Origin: 20CM-2-55-15 sp964633285
GTDB taxonomy: Bacteria > Acidobacteriota > Terriglobia > 20CM-2-55-15
Assembly: GCA_964633285.1 (NCBI GenBank)
Contig: CAZWGA010000004.1
Location: 1 to 64,000 of the forward strand
Direction: 5' to 3'
Length of the DNA: 64,000 nucleotides
Made by a program: the position numbers and the translations under genes. This document shows positions 15,370 to 23,517 of this stretch, piece after piece (position 1 is the first letter of the stretch; each line of letters starts with the position of its first letter). The notes below the pieces were generated by a model that ran no database searches, was not told the DNA's origin, and worked only from the letters and a program-made list of their open reading frames with translations.

Positions 15370-17268
15370 ATGATGCGGAAATCATTACTGGCCGCGACAG
15401 CGGCTCTATTCTTTTTCATAGCGGGATTCAATCTGGGCGCTGGACGCAGCGACATTGCCGACGCGGCGATGAAAGGCGACACGTCGGCGGTTCGCACGCT
15501 GATCCAGCAGAAGGCTGATGTGAATGCGCCGCAGGTGGACGGCGCGGTCGCGTTGCACTGGGCTGTGTATCGAGACGATCTGGAAACAGTGGAGCTGTTG
15601 CTGGGGGCCGGGGCCAAACCCGACGTCGCGAATCGCGACGGTGTCACGCCGCTTCATATGGCATCGCTGTATGGCAATGCCAGGATGATCAATCGATTGT
15701 TGAAAGCCGGCTCGGATGTAAAGCAGCGTGGACCGGCCGGCGAAACGATGCTCATGCTTGCCGCCCGGAATGGGAATCCCGACGCGATCACTTTGCTCAT
15801 TTCCGCCGGCGTCGACGTGAACGCGCGAGAACCGCTGCGCGGCACAACGGCCTTGATGTGGGCCGTGGAGCAGAAGCATTCGGCGGCGGTCGCAGCGCTC
15901 ATCGACGGCAAGGCGAATGTCAGTCTCCGGTCCGGTGGCGCAGGGCTTCCGCGGAATTACATGGCCAACCGTGTGAACGTCAATGCAGTGGAAACTGCGG
16001 CCCAGCGTCAGCGAACCGCTGCCGCTGCGGGGCGAACTTACGAAGAACAATTGAAGGCCGATGGTGTCGGCGGCCGATTCGGCGGCCAGGATCGCAGCCA
16101 GCTTCAGGCGGGCCAGGCCGGCGCCGGACAGCGCGGCCAGGCCGGACAACGCGGCGGGCGGGGGCGAGGAGGACAGGCCGGGCAGCAGGCCGGACAGGGC
16201 AATCGAACCGCGCAGCCGGCAGCAGCGGCGGAAGCGGCCGCAAATCCTGACGATCAGGCGGACGACATCATTCTTGCAGGACTCGTCGGCACTGGCGGAG
16301 GCGGCTTAACCGCGCTGGTCCTTGCGGGACGTGAAGGTGATCTTGAATCCGCAAAGCTATTGATTGCCGCAGGCGCCGATGTCAATCAGACCACGGAATA
16401 TGGATGGACTCCGCTCCTGACCGCAACCAACAACCGCCATTACAAACTTGCGGAGTATCTGATCGAACATGGCGGCGATGTGAATAAAGCCAACAAGGGA
16501 TTGTGGACGCCCCTTTATCTGGCGACGGATAACCGCAACATTGAAGGCGGCGACTTTCCGGTCCCCAAACCGGATCTCGATCATCTGGACTACATCACGT
16601 TCCTCCTGGATCACGGCGCGAATCCCAATCTCAAAATCAAAGACAATACGCTGACGCGAACGATCTTCACGATGCAGTGGTTTCTGGAATCGGGAGCCAC
16701 GCCGTTCGTCCGCGCCGCTCAATCCGGAGACCTCGAACTGCTGAAGGTATTGCTTGCTCATGGCGCCGACCCGAAGATCGCAACCGATCATGGAGACACG
16801 GCGCTCTCGGCAGCTTCAGGTATTGGCTGGGTTGAAGGAGTAACGTACGAACACTCGCCGAAAGAGAACCTGGAAGTTGTAAAGTTTCTTCTCGATCTCG
16901 GACTCGATCCGAATTCCGCCAACAACGATGGAAGAACCCCGCTGATGGGTGCAGCACTGAAAGGCAGAAGCGAAGTTGTCCAATGGCTCGTGGATCACGG
17001 CGCCAAACTTGACACGCGCGATCGAGGCAGCCGCGATACCGACACCAGCGTTTCCGTGAACGCCGGCCACACATGGCAGGCCGTCGATTATGCCGATGGA
17101 CTGGTTCGCACGGGAGTTCAGTCTGCGGTGGTGCGTTCCGAAGCCGGTGCTCTCATTCGGAAACTGATGGCAGCGCGCGGCATGTCATTCCCGCCTATTA
17201 ATCGGACCGTGGATTCGGTGTGTATCGTGGAAATCTGTAAGGAGAGGATTCCGGTTCCCAAAAACTAA
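15370..17268 (+). CDS. exported ankyrin-repeat protein
   Basis: The 632-aa protein has a signal peptide (MMRKSLLAATAALFFFIAGFNLG) preceded by GGAGGCGG. Residues ~30-200 form five or so ankyrin repeats (GVTPLHMASLYGNARMINRL, GETMLMLAARNGNPDAITLL, GTTALMWAVEQKHSAAVAAL). A low-complexity Gly/Gln/Ala/Arg segment (~235-295, QAGQAGAGQRGQAGQRGG) acts as spacer. A second ankyrin block (~310-570) follows, with longer inserts. The C-terminal tail contains a Cys pair (VCIVEICKE). Ankyrin repeats bind proteins; an extracytoplasmic binding or scaffold role is likely. It is followed by a long hairpin terminator. Confidence 0.85.
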   Translation: MMRKSLLAATAALFFFIAGFNLGAGRSDIADAAMKGDTSAVRTLIQQKADVNAPQVDGAVALHWAVYRDDLETVELLLGAGAKPDVANRDGVTPLHMASLYGNARMINRLLKAGSDVKQRGPAGETMLMLAARNGNPDAITLLISAGVDVNAREPLRGTTALMWAVEQKHSAAVAALIDGKANVSLRSGGAGLPRNYMANRVNVNAVETAAQRQRTAAAAGRTYEEQLKADGVGGRFGGQDRSQLQAGQAGAGQRGQAGQRGGRGRGGQAGQQAGQGNRTAQPAAAAEAAANPDDQADDIILAGLVGTGGGGLTALVLAGREGDLESAKLLIAAGADVNQTTEYGWTPLLTATNNRHYKLAEYLIEHGGDVNKANKGLWTPLYLATDNRNIEGGDFPVPKPDLDHLDYITFLLDHGANPNLKIKDNTLTRTIFTMQWFLESGATPFVRAAQSGDLELLKVLLAHGADPKIATDHGDTALSAASGIGWVEGVTYEHSPKENLEVVKFLLDLGLDPNSANNDGRTPLMGAALKGRSEVVQWLVDHGAKLDTRDRGSRDTDTSVSVNAGHTWQAVDYADGLVRTGVQSAVVRSEAGALIRKLMAARGMSFPPINRTVDSVCIVEICKERIPVPKN

Positions 17269-17362
17269 AAGGGGAATTAAAACGCATTTGAGAGTCGAGA
17301 ACCCAATATTTGAGATCTCAGATCCTGGGATCTCCACTCTCAAATGCGTTTTAATTCCCCTT
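17269..17362. terminator. 27-bp perfect hairpin between convergent genes
   Basis: The left arm 17269-17295 (AAGGGGAATTAAAACGCATT and on) and right arm 17336-17362 are perfect reverse complements over 27 bp around a 40-base loop that has smaller stems (GAGATC/GATCTC). It starts directly after the ankyrin stop codon and lies before the end of the convergent DUF6152-like gene, so it can terminate from both sides. Confidence 0.7.
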
Positions 17363-17377
17363 AATTATTCCTAAGAA

Positions 17378-17788
17378 CTACGGTTGAACGGCAGGCTGAC
17401 CTTCGCTGGATGCGGCGCCTAATCTCTTGCCATCCGGCGTCATGACCGAGCGGGCATTGCCACGGTTGGTTCCGTTCTTCGCAAGCGTTCCACTGACCGT
17501 GACGGTGTCGCCGATCTTCATCGTCGTGCGGCTCCAGCCCTGGCCTTGCAGAAGGTGCGGGGGACCCATTTCAAATCCCCAGTTCGAAGTCTTTCCGGCG
17601 TCGTCCTTGACATTGATGAAGAACCAGACATGGGGGTTCGTCCAATCCACCTTCGTAACGGTTCCCGTCATCGTTACCGGTTTCTTGGCATCAAACTCCG
17701 CTGCAAACGAATGGTGCGCCATCAACGGCACATTAGCTAAAACGACAACAGCGCCGATCAAAATAAAACCAAACACGACTTTCTTCAT
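17378..17788 (-). CDS. DUF6152-like exported protein (copy 1)
   Basis: The 136-aa protein starts at ATG 17788 with AAGGAG nine bases upstream. A signal peptide (MKKVVFGFILIGAVVVLANVPLMA) precedes HHSFAAEFDAKKPVTMTGTVTKVDWTNPHVW, the conserved opening of this small secreted family. The remainder is an OB-like beta domain (WGFEMGPPHLLQGQGWSRTTMKIGDTVTVSGTLAKNG). The conserved double histidine at the mature N-terminus could bind metal, which is inference. A close paralogue lies at 19183-19590. It is divergently transcribed from 17903. Function unknown. Confidence 0.8.
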   Translation of the reverse strand: MKKVVFGFILIGAVVVLANVPLMAHHSFAAEFDAKKPVTMTGTVTKVDWTNPHVWFFINVKDDAGKTSNWGFEMGPPHLLQGQGWSRTTMKIGDTVTVSGTLAKNGTNRGNARSVMTPDGKRLGAASSEGQPAVQP

Positions 17789-17902
17789 CGCATTCTCCTT
17801 AGCGTATCCAGAATTACAACTGCTGGGACCACATTCTTGTATAAAGTTCAACTTCCGTCAATGTGTTAGTATCCCCAACTGATTTTCGGACGAGGAGGCA
17901 CA

Positions 17903-18319
17903 ATGACACCCAAATTTCGCCTTGAAATTTGTCTTTTGGCATGCGTGTCCGTCGCGATTCCGTTGTTGGCGCAGGAGGGACATCCGCTTGTCGGGACATG
18001 GCATGGCGATTGGGGTCCGACGCTTACTCACCGGAACGATGTCACCCTGGTTCTGGATTGGGACGGCAAAAACATCACGGGTCTGATCAACCCCGGGCCG
18101 GATTCGATCAAACTTCAGAAAGCGACTTTGGAACCGAGCAATGATCCCAAAAACTGGGTCGTTCATTTCGAAGCCGACGCCAAAGATCATGAAGGTAAGG
18201 TGGTTCACTTCATGATTGACGGCAAGATCGAGAATCTGACCGCCATTCGCCGCTCGATTGTGGGGACGTGGAATCACGGGAACGTTAGAGGGGATTTCAA
18301 AGTAACCCGGGATCAGTAA
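17903..18319 (+). CDS. exported protein of unknown function
   Basis: The 138-aa protein has a signal peptide (MTPKFRLEICLLACVSVAIPLLAQ) and GAGG upstream (GACGAGGAGGCACAATG). The mature part is a small beta-rich domain: GTWHGDWG, DVTLVLDWDGKNITGLINPG, WVVHFEADAKDHEGKVVHFMIDGKIENL and a closing GTWNHGNVRGDF, so the chain begins and ends with similar GTW motifs as in a lipocalin-like closed barrel. No family recognised. It lies divergent from one DUF6152-like gene and convergent with 18326, in a cluster of exported proteins. Confidence 0.65.
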   Translation: MTPKFRLEICLLACVSVAIPLLAQEGHPLVGTWHGDWGPTLTHRNDVTLVLDWDGKNITGLINPGPDSIKLQKATLEPSNDPKNWVVHFEADAKDHEGKVVHFMIDGKIENLTAIRRSIVGTWNHGNVRGDFKVTRDQ

Positions 18320-18325
18320 AAGAGT

Positions 18326-19156
18326 TTACTGCCCGACCAGATGTTCCGCGTCGCGGTTATTATCCTGGCAGAAGTATTCCTCGAAATCCTCATTCGGATG
18401 CCAGTAGATGTAGTGCCCACCGCTCCAGGGCCGCGTATAAGCCTTCGGATCATCGATCGTCGCTTCATACTTCAAGGTGTTGTAGTCGGGGCGTGAGATG
18501 CGTTCGATGAGATGCAACGCATCGGTGTGCGGCAATCCGGCGCGAACCATCCAGAATTTTTCATTGAAGCCGACAGTATCGATGACGAGAGTATCGCCTT
18601 CCCAATGGCCGACGGAATGTCCGAGGAATCCGGGATTGAGGACATCCGCCGAAGGATGCGGACGGCCATCGGTGTAAACGATCCGCCACATGTGCGGTCC
18701 GCCTCCGGAAAGGATCACCACTCGTTTAGCTTCGGGAATCTCGTAGATCAGCAGCCCGTATGGCGTATGAAACTGGCGCGGACCTCCCGGCGGAAGGCAT
18801 CGCGCATGAGGATCGCTTTTACTTTGTTCGGCACGCCGGACTTCGTACAGGGCTTTGGACCATGGCATGAAGGGAACTTCGCTGAGTTCGATATTCGTCG
18901 GCAAATTCACGCCGTTCTTGCCGGTGAGTGAACCAATGCCTGCGTCCCAGTATCCAAGTTCGCCCGGAGCCGCGCCAAGCATCGGATGTCCGTCAGGATA
19001 ACGCGGAGTCGGTTTCGATGGCGGCCGCTCCACGGGTGGCCGCAGGCCCCGGCCGCGCTGGCCGGCTGCGGGCGCGCCCGCCGGTGTTTGACCGCGTTCC
19101 TGGGCAAGAGCGGGAATAGAAAAAACCAAAACGATCAAGGCGGAAGCAATACGCAT
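18326..19156 (-). CDS. exported protein of unknown function, next to DUF6152-like genes
   Basis: The 276-aa protein starts at ATG 19156; a GTG at 19171 is possible. A signal peptide (MRIASALIVLVFSIPALAQ) is followed by a Gly/Pro/Arg-rich linker and then a domain with many conserved-looking motifs: DGHPMLGAAPG, CLPPGGPRQFHTPYGLLIYEIP, LSGGGPHMWRIVYTDGRPHP, GHSVGHWEGDTLVIDTVGFNEK, LIERISRPDYNTLKYEATIDDP, WHPNEDFEEYFCQDNNRD. I recall this pattern in abundant uncharacterised acidobacterial secreted proteins. It lies 26 bases after the start-distal neighbour 19183-19590 on the same strand, likely one operon. Function not known. Confidence 0.7.
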   Translation of the reverse strand: MRIASALIVLVFSIPALAQERGQTPAGAPAAGQRGRGLRPPVERPPSKPTPRYPDGHPMLGAAPGELGYWDAGIGSLTGKNGVNLPTNIELSEVPFMPWSKALYEVRRAEQSKSDPHARCLPPGGPRQFHTPYGLLIYEIPEAKRVVILSGGGPHMWRIVYTDGRPHPSADVLNPGFLGHSVGHWEGDTLVIDTVGFNEKFWMVRAGLPHTDALHLIERISRPDYNTLKYEATIDDPKAYTRPWSGGHYIYWHPNEDFEEYFCQDNNRDAEHLVGQ

Positions 19157-19182
19157 GAAATCAGACCTCACGGAGTATTTCC

Positions 19183-19590
19183 TTACGGAGTATTTCCTTC
19201 ACTCGACCCCGCGCCCAGCTTTTTACCCGAGCTGGCAAGAAATACAGATCGCGCATTGCCGTGAAAACCACCGTCCTTTGCGCGTGACCCTTCGACGATG
19301 ATGACATCGCCGATTTTCAAAGTTGTTTTCGTCCATCCCTGACGCGCGATGACCGACGGCGCCCCCATTTCGAAGGCCCAGTTTTCAATCCTGCCGGTTT
19401 CCGTGTTCTTCACGTCGATGTAGAAATAGGCATGGGGATTCTGCCAGTCGACACGAGTCACGTTGCCTGTCAGTTTTACAATTTTTGTGTTGTCGTACTC
19501 CGCCGCAAATGAATGGTGAGCGAAAACCGGCGCAGCCGCCAAAACAACCGCCGCCAGAATGGAAAGGGATAAGAACGTTTTCATCTGCAT
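19183..19590 (-). CDS. DUF6152-like exported protein (copy 2)
   Basis: The 135-aa paralogue of 17378-17788 has a signal peptide (MQMKTFLSLSILAAVVLAAAPVFA) followed by HHSFAAEYDNTKIVKLTGNVTRVDWQNPHAY and GWTKTTLKIGDVIIVEGSRAKDG. Both copies share the mature HH start, VDW-x-NPH and the GNARSV motif near the end. The ATG six bases later (19584) is an alternative start. It is transcribed with the 276-aa exported protein downstream. Both presumably act in the periplasm; role unknown. Confidence 0.8.
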   Translation of the reverse strand: MQMKTFLSLSILAAVVLAAAPVFAHHSFAAEYDNTKIVKLTGNVTRVDWQNPHAYFYIDVKNTETGRIENWAFEMGAPSVIARQGWTKTTLKIGDVIIVEGSRAKDGGFHGNARSVFLASSGKKLGAGSSEGNTP

Positions 19591-19638
19591 TAGCGAAGCC
19601 TCCGAATTGGTTTCGAGGATTAAACCATACGAGTCCGC

Positions 19639-19791
19639 TTAGACGAAAGCGATTCCACGAGATGCAAAGATGATGGCCAGCCAGAGGATAAGAGCCTTCA
19701 CGAGCGCGAGTCCCCCGAACCAGGCAATTCCGAGGACATGGACCGCGTCCCATCGAAACTTCTTCCGATTACTTCGCGATGAGTTTGAAAT
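19639..19791 (-). pseudogene. remnant encoding a membrane segment, no start codon
   Basis: The frame is open from 19791 to the stop at 19639-19641 and reads RKKFRWDAVHVLGIAWFGG then LALVKALILWLAIIFASRG IAFV, a clear hydrophobic helix with a basic lead. No ATG, TTG or suitably placed GTG opens it. It directly follows the truncated receptor fragment on the same strand. It looks like the surviving C-terminus of a lost membrane-protein gene. Confidence 0.4.
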
Positions 19792-20104
19792 TCAACCGGA
19801 TTCGCACATTGCTGGACACGGGCACGCTTGGATAACTCAACGTTTCAAACCCCGGAAGCTCTGCGCTCAATTTATAAGTACCCGGTGACAGACTCCGGTA
19901 ATTGTAGGCGCCGGATTCATTGGTGATGACAACAGTCGCCACGCCTGTCGCGGTGTTTGTCGCCGTTATGGTGACGTTGGGCAGTTGCGCGCTGCCCGCA
20001 TCGACAACAACACCGCTCACGGTGGCGTCGGTCGATTGGCTGAAGGACGGCGTCATTACGGCGATTGCGAATAACAGAATCGCTGCGGCACTCGCTCTTC
20101 CCAT
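19769..20104 (-). CDS. N-terminal fragment of a carboxypeptidase-regulatory-like/TonB receptor protein
   Basis: The 111-aa product has a signal peptide (MGRASAAAILLFAIAVMTPSFSQ) and one CarboxypepD-regulatory-like domain (ATVSGVVVDAGSAQLPNVTI, GAYNYRSLSPGTYKLSAELPG, VRIRLNFKL). In Acidobacteria this is how ~1000-aa Oar-like outer-membrane receptors begin; here the chain stops after the first domain. A good ribosome site (GAGGAGGAATGGTATG) remains. Either it is a stand-alone small protein or, more likely, a receptor truncated by deletion, since a headless membrane fragment follows immediately. Confidence 0.6.
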   Translation of the reverse strand: MGRASAAAILLFAIAVMTPSFSQSTDATVSGVVVDAGSAQLPNVTITATNTATGVATVVITNESGAYNYRSLSPGTYKLSAELPGFETLSYPSVPVSSNVRIRLNFKLIAK

Positions 20105-20176
20105 ACCATTCCTCCTCTTTTTTTGCCGAGATTATGTGTAACGGCAATCGCATGTCAAAGACTATTGAGACGTCGC

Positions 20177-20206
20177 TTGACTTCGCGAATGACCCGGCGA
20201 TAAACA
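20177..20206 (+). promoter_or_regulatory. possible promoter of the 612-aa secreted protein gene
   Basis: TTGACT (20177-20182), an 18-base spacer and TAAACA (20201-20206), about 64 bases before ATG 20270. The match to consensus is moderate. Confidence 0.35.
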
Positions 20207-20269
20207 TTTTGTCTCCAGGTTTTCTAGGGTTGTTGCCGTTGATGGGCCGCTTTTCATAGAGGAGTCACC

Positions 20270-22108
20270 ATGAGCACTGCCTGGTCCCGGTACCTGCTTC
20301 CCGTTCTGACCATTTGCTTCACGTTCACTTTCATGGCTCCCGCAGCATATGCCGATTTGTATTTCCCGCAGATCGCCGCGGGCGGAGGCTACACGACCGT
20401 CGTCACTCTGATGCACACCGACGCTCGCAGCACCACGGCTGCGAACGGACGTCTTCGGTTTTTCAATCCGAACGGAACGGCCCGAACCGTAACGACCGCG
20501 GAGTTCGGAACGGGTTCCGAGTTTGCTGTGACGCTTCCTTCCCAGGGAACCCGTATCGTGACGATTACTTCGACGGGAGATGTTTCGATTGGAACCGCGA
20601 TTTACGAGATTGCCGGCGTGTCTGTCGGCGGAGTTGCGCGGTTCACATTCGGTGGCTCCTCGGTCGGTGTGTTGAATGCGCGACCCACAGCGACGGGATA
20701 TGTACCATTGGTCACGAAATCCGGCTTTGACAATGGCGTCGCATTGCAAAACCCATCGGGGACCGCGGTAAATATCAGGCTTCGATTAATCAAGCCGGAC
20801 GGCACTGTGGATCAGACTTCGAGTCCTTCCGAGTTAAATCCGTTTCCCGCGTTCGGCCAGTACTCAAAGCTTGTAACGGAAATGGGTTTCAGCAGGCCCG
20901 TGCAGGCCAACAGCGTTCTCGAAGTCGCTGTTCAGGGCGCCGGTTCCGTAGCAATTCTGCCGCTCGTCATCGGCAACAATTACATTTCGTCCTCGAGCCT
21001 TGTGGACTTGACGCAGTCGGAGATGCCGTTGTTCTTCGCGCAGATCGTTGATGGAGGCGGATACACCACAAGCATCCGGTTGTTTAATCCATACGGTGTA
21101 ACGGCCAAAGGGTTTTTGAAGTTTTATACGACTGCGGGCAATCCGCGCCAGTTGCCTTTTGCAGGCATGGGGAGCACGTCGGCCATCCCGATTTCCATTC
21201 CCGCGGGCCAGACGGCGGTTTACGAAACCACCGGCGAATCGGCAGGCGTCAGCGTGGGAATCGCCAGACTCGATGCTTCAACTCCGCTCGGAGGACTGGC
21301 GACTTTGTTCTTCGGTCAAACGCACGTGGGTGTAGCGAGTTCACCGCCGATGCGTTCCGGCCGAATTCCAGTGGACACGAACGGCGGAGACACGGGAGTT
21401 GCGCTCGCATCATTCGGACCAGGCAACGTCAATCTGAGGTTGACGCTTCAGGATCGAGAGGGCGCGAATCCGTTGTCGGTTCTTCCGACCGAGATCAATC
21501 CTTTGCGTCCACACAGTCAATATGCGCGATACGTAACACAGATGGGTTTTTCAAGTTCGGCGAATCTCAAGGACAGTTCGCTGCTCGTGGAACCCGTCGG
21601 CGCGGGAACATTCCTTTCGCTGGCGTTGTTGGATCGAGGAGCATTTTCTTCGACGGCTACTTCCAGACAGCGGCTCTACAATCCGCAGCAATTTGTTGGA
21701 AACTTTACGGGTACCTGGAACATGCCGGATTTCGGATCGACTTTTGGAGGCGGTCTGACGGTGTCGATTACCGTCGATTCCAACAACAACGCCACTGTGA
21801 AGACGACAATCACCGGCAACCCGGGAACATTCGTCGGCGGGACCGATGGACCGCCGGGTACGGCGACGGGAACGTTTGACGCCAATGGAGACCTCGTCAT
21901 CAACGGCCTGATCAATATGCGTCTGCGTGCTGATGGCGCGTTTACGATTTTTCTGGGTGTGATTCCAGGCAGTATCAACACTCCCACAGGAGTCGCTTCA
22001 TGGTTTGCCTTTAACGGCGAGTTGACGGGCAGTCGGCTTGCCGGCGCCGTCACCCTGGGACAGCAGGACGGCTCAATGATTGCTGGAACATTCAACTTAT
22101 CGAAATAA
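20270..22108 (+). CDS. exported protein with duplicated beta-rich unit
   Basis: The 612-aa protein starts at ATG 20270 after GAGGAG. A signal peptide (WSRYLLPVLTICFTFTFMAPAAYA) is followed by two homologous ~220-residue halves. The first has LYFPQIAAGGGYTTVVTLMH (near 30), FGQYSKLVTEMGFS and GAGSVAILPLV. The second has LFFAQIVDGGGYTTSIRLFN (near 253), HSQYARYVTQMGFSSS and GAGTFLSLALL. The last ~120 residues (GNFTGTWNMPDFGSTFGGGL onward) are a separate glycine-rich beta domain with a lipocalin-like look. No catalytic signature seen; likely a surface or secreted structural/binding protein. It is followed 15 bases later by a tiny lipoprotein gene. Confidence 0.7.
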   Translation: MSTAWSRYLLPVLTICFTFTFMAPAAYADLYFPQIAAGGGYTTVVTLMHTDARSTTAANGRLRFFNPNGTARTVTTAEFGTGSEFAVTLPSQGTRIVTITSTGDVSIGTAIYEIAGVSVGGVARFTFGGSSVGVLNARPTATGYVPLVTKSGFDNGVALQNPSGTAVNIRLRLIKPDGTVDQTSSPSELNPFPAFGQYSKLVTEMGFSRPVQANSVLEVAVQGAGSVAILPLVIGNNYISSSSLVDLTQSEMPLFFAQIVDGGGYTTSIRLFNPYGVTAKGFLKFYTTAGNPRQLPFAGMGSTSAIPISIPAGQTAVYETTGESAGVSVGIARLDASTPLGGLATLFFGQTHVGVASSPPMRSGRIPVDTNGGDTGVALASFGPGNVNLRLTLQDREGANPLSVLPTEINPLRPHSQYARYVTQMGFSSSANLKDSSLLVEPVGAGTFLSLALLDRGAFSSTATSRQRLYNPQQFVGNFTGTWNMPDFGSTFGGGLTVSITVDSNNNATVKTTITGNPGTFVGGTDGPPGTATGTFDANGDLVINGLINMRLRADGAFTIFLGVIPGSINTPTGVASWFAFNGELTGSRLAGAVTLGQQDGSMIAGTFNLSK

Positions 22109-22123
22109 AACCGGAAAGGATTT

Positions 22124-22249
22124 ATGCAACGAAGACTGGTGACTGCTTTCATTGCGCTTTTGCTGCTTGCAGGTTGCGTTGTTAATTCGAACGCTCCCGA
22201 CATCATTCAGGTGCTGTATACGTTTCTCGGCGGCGCCATCTACAGGTAG
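22124..22249 (+). CDS. 41-aa lipoprotein
   Basis: The product reads MQRRLVTAFIALLLLAGC then VVNSNAPDIIQVLYTFLGG AIYR. It has a basic N-terminus, a hydrophobic core and a lipobox LAGC with Cys18, so the mature lipidated peptide would be only 24 residues. AAAGGA lies five bases before the ATG. The 15-base spacing from the upstream secreted protein suggests co-transcription. Comparable tiny entericidin-like lipoproteins exist, but no specific family is recognised. Confidence 0.65.
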   Translation: MQRRLVTAFIALLLLAGCVVNSNAPDIIQVLYTFLGGAIYR

Positions 22250-22321
22250 CAGAAATCGCCATTCCGATCGGTCTGAGTGTTGTAAACTCACTGGTTCATT
22301 GCACTAATAAGGAGTGAACCT

Positions 22322-23503
22322 ATGGGTGAAATTGTTGCAGCCTTCGGCGTATGCCACTCGCCGCATCTCTTGACGCGTCCGCCGGATGAAGTGACGGAGC
22401 AGAGCGAAGCCAGCATTGCAGCGATGCGGCAGCTTGGCAAAGTTCTGGATGAAACCAGACCGGACGCCATCATTTTCCTCGGCAGCGATCATCTCGATAC
22501 TTTCAGCATGACCTGCGTGCCTACGTTTGGAATCATCTGCGGCGAGCGCGTTATTGCCGATCACGTCGGGCATCATTACGATCTTCCAAACGACGTCGAA
22601 ATCGCGGAAGACATGTTGGCAAAGCTGATCGCCGCGGGGTTCGACATCGCATATTCGGAAGACGCGCTTCTGGGCCACACCTTTGCGACTCCGTTCGAAT
22701 ACCTCATCGAAAAGCGCAACATTCCGGTCGTTCCATTTTTCACGAATGTCTACCTTCCGCCGCTGCCCACAATGCGGCGATGCGAAGCTCTGGGAAAAGC
22801 GATTGCCGAAGTCGTCAAGAGCCGCAAGGAACGCGTTGCGGTCATCGCGAGCGGCGGGATGTCTCATTATCCCGGCACGCGGAAATATCACTATCCCGAA
22901 TTCAATTTTGATTATTGGATGATCGGCGAACTGGAACGCGGCAACATCGACGCGGTGCTGGACCTCACTCCAACGCAGCTTGACGAAGCCGGAAATACCG
23001 AGATGCTCAACTGGGCCACCATGTTCGGCATGATCGGCGCCGTTCCTGGTGAACTGATCCAGTACACACCCACGTGGCACCACGGCCACGGTTACATGCG
23101 ATTTCTACCAACGCGCGAGCGCAAGAATCCCCCGATGGCACAGCGGGAGTTGTATGGCGGGTTCAAGTTCAAGGATGAAGGATTTGAGTTCTACAAGCAT
23201 CCGCCGTCCGAGGCCGCAAAGCTGAACAAGATTCTTTACGATGCCCGGCTGAGCCCGTCACTGGTTCAAAGAATGATCGAGAATCCCGCCAGGGTATCTT
23301 CCGACTACGGACTGACACCCGCGCAGAGCAAGGTCATTGCGGCGACCACCGATGTTACGGATACGACGAAGAAAGTCAGCGATTATGTGCCGCCCTACGT
23401 GGAACTCGGCGCGCATCCGTTAATGGCGCTGATGGCCGTCCACGCCATATATCCGCAGGCGAAGAAAGCGGCGGATGCGAAACTCGCAACATCGAAGAAA
23501 TAG
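22322..23503 (+). CDS. class III extradiol ring-cleavage dioxygenase, LigB-LigA fusion
   Basis: The 393-aa enzyme starts at ATG 22322 with AAGGAG upstream. Residues 1-~280 form the LigB catalytic domain: H12 and H15 in FGVCHSPHLL and H57 in FLGSDHLDTF match the Fe(II)-binding histidines of protocatechuate 4,5-dioxygenase, with SGGMSHYPGT further on. Residues ~300-360 (LNKILYDARLSPSLVQRMI, SSDYGLTPAQSKVIAA) match the small LigA subunit, so the two subunits are fused as in gallate dioxygenases. The predicted reaction is O2-dependent meta-cleavage of a catecholic acid. No other ring-degradation genes are nearby, so the substrate is unknown. Confidence 0.85.
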   Translation: MGEIVAAFGVCHSPHLLTRPPDEVTEQSEASIAAMRQLGKVLDETRPDAIIFLGSDHLDTFSMTCVPTFGIICGERVIADHVGHHYDLPNDVEIAEDMLAKLIAAGFDIAYSEDALLGHTFATPFEYLIEKRNIPVVPFFTNVYLPPLPTMRRCEALGKAIAEVVKSRKERVAVIASGGMSHYPGTRKYHYPEFNFDYWMIGELERGNIDAVLDLTPTQLDEAGNTEMLNWATMFGMIGAVPGELIQYTPTWHHGHGYMRFLPTRERKNPPMAQRELYGGFKFKDEGFEFYKHPPSEAAKLNKILYDARLSPSLVQRMIENPARVSSDYGLTPAQSKVIAATTDVTDTTKKVSDYVPPYVELGAHPLMALMAVHAIYPQAKKAADAKLATSKK

Positions 23504-23517
23504 CGGGCAAGTACAAC

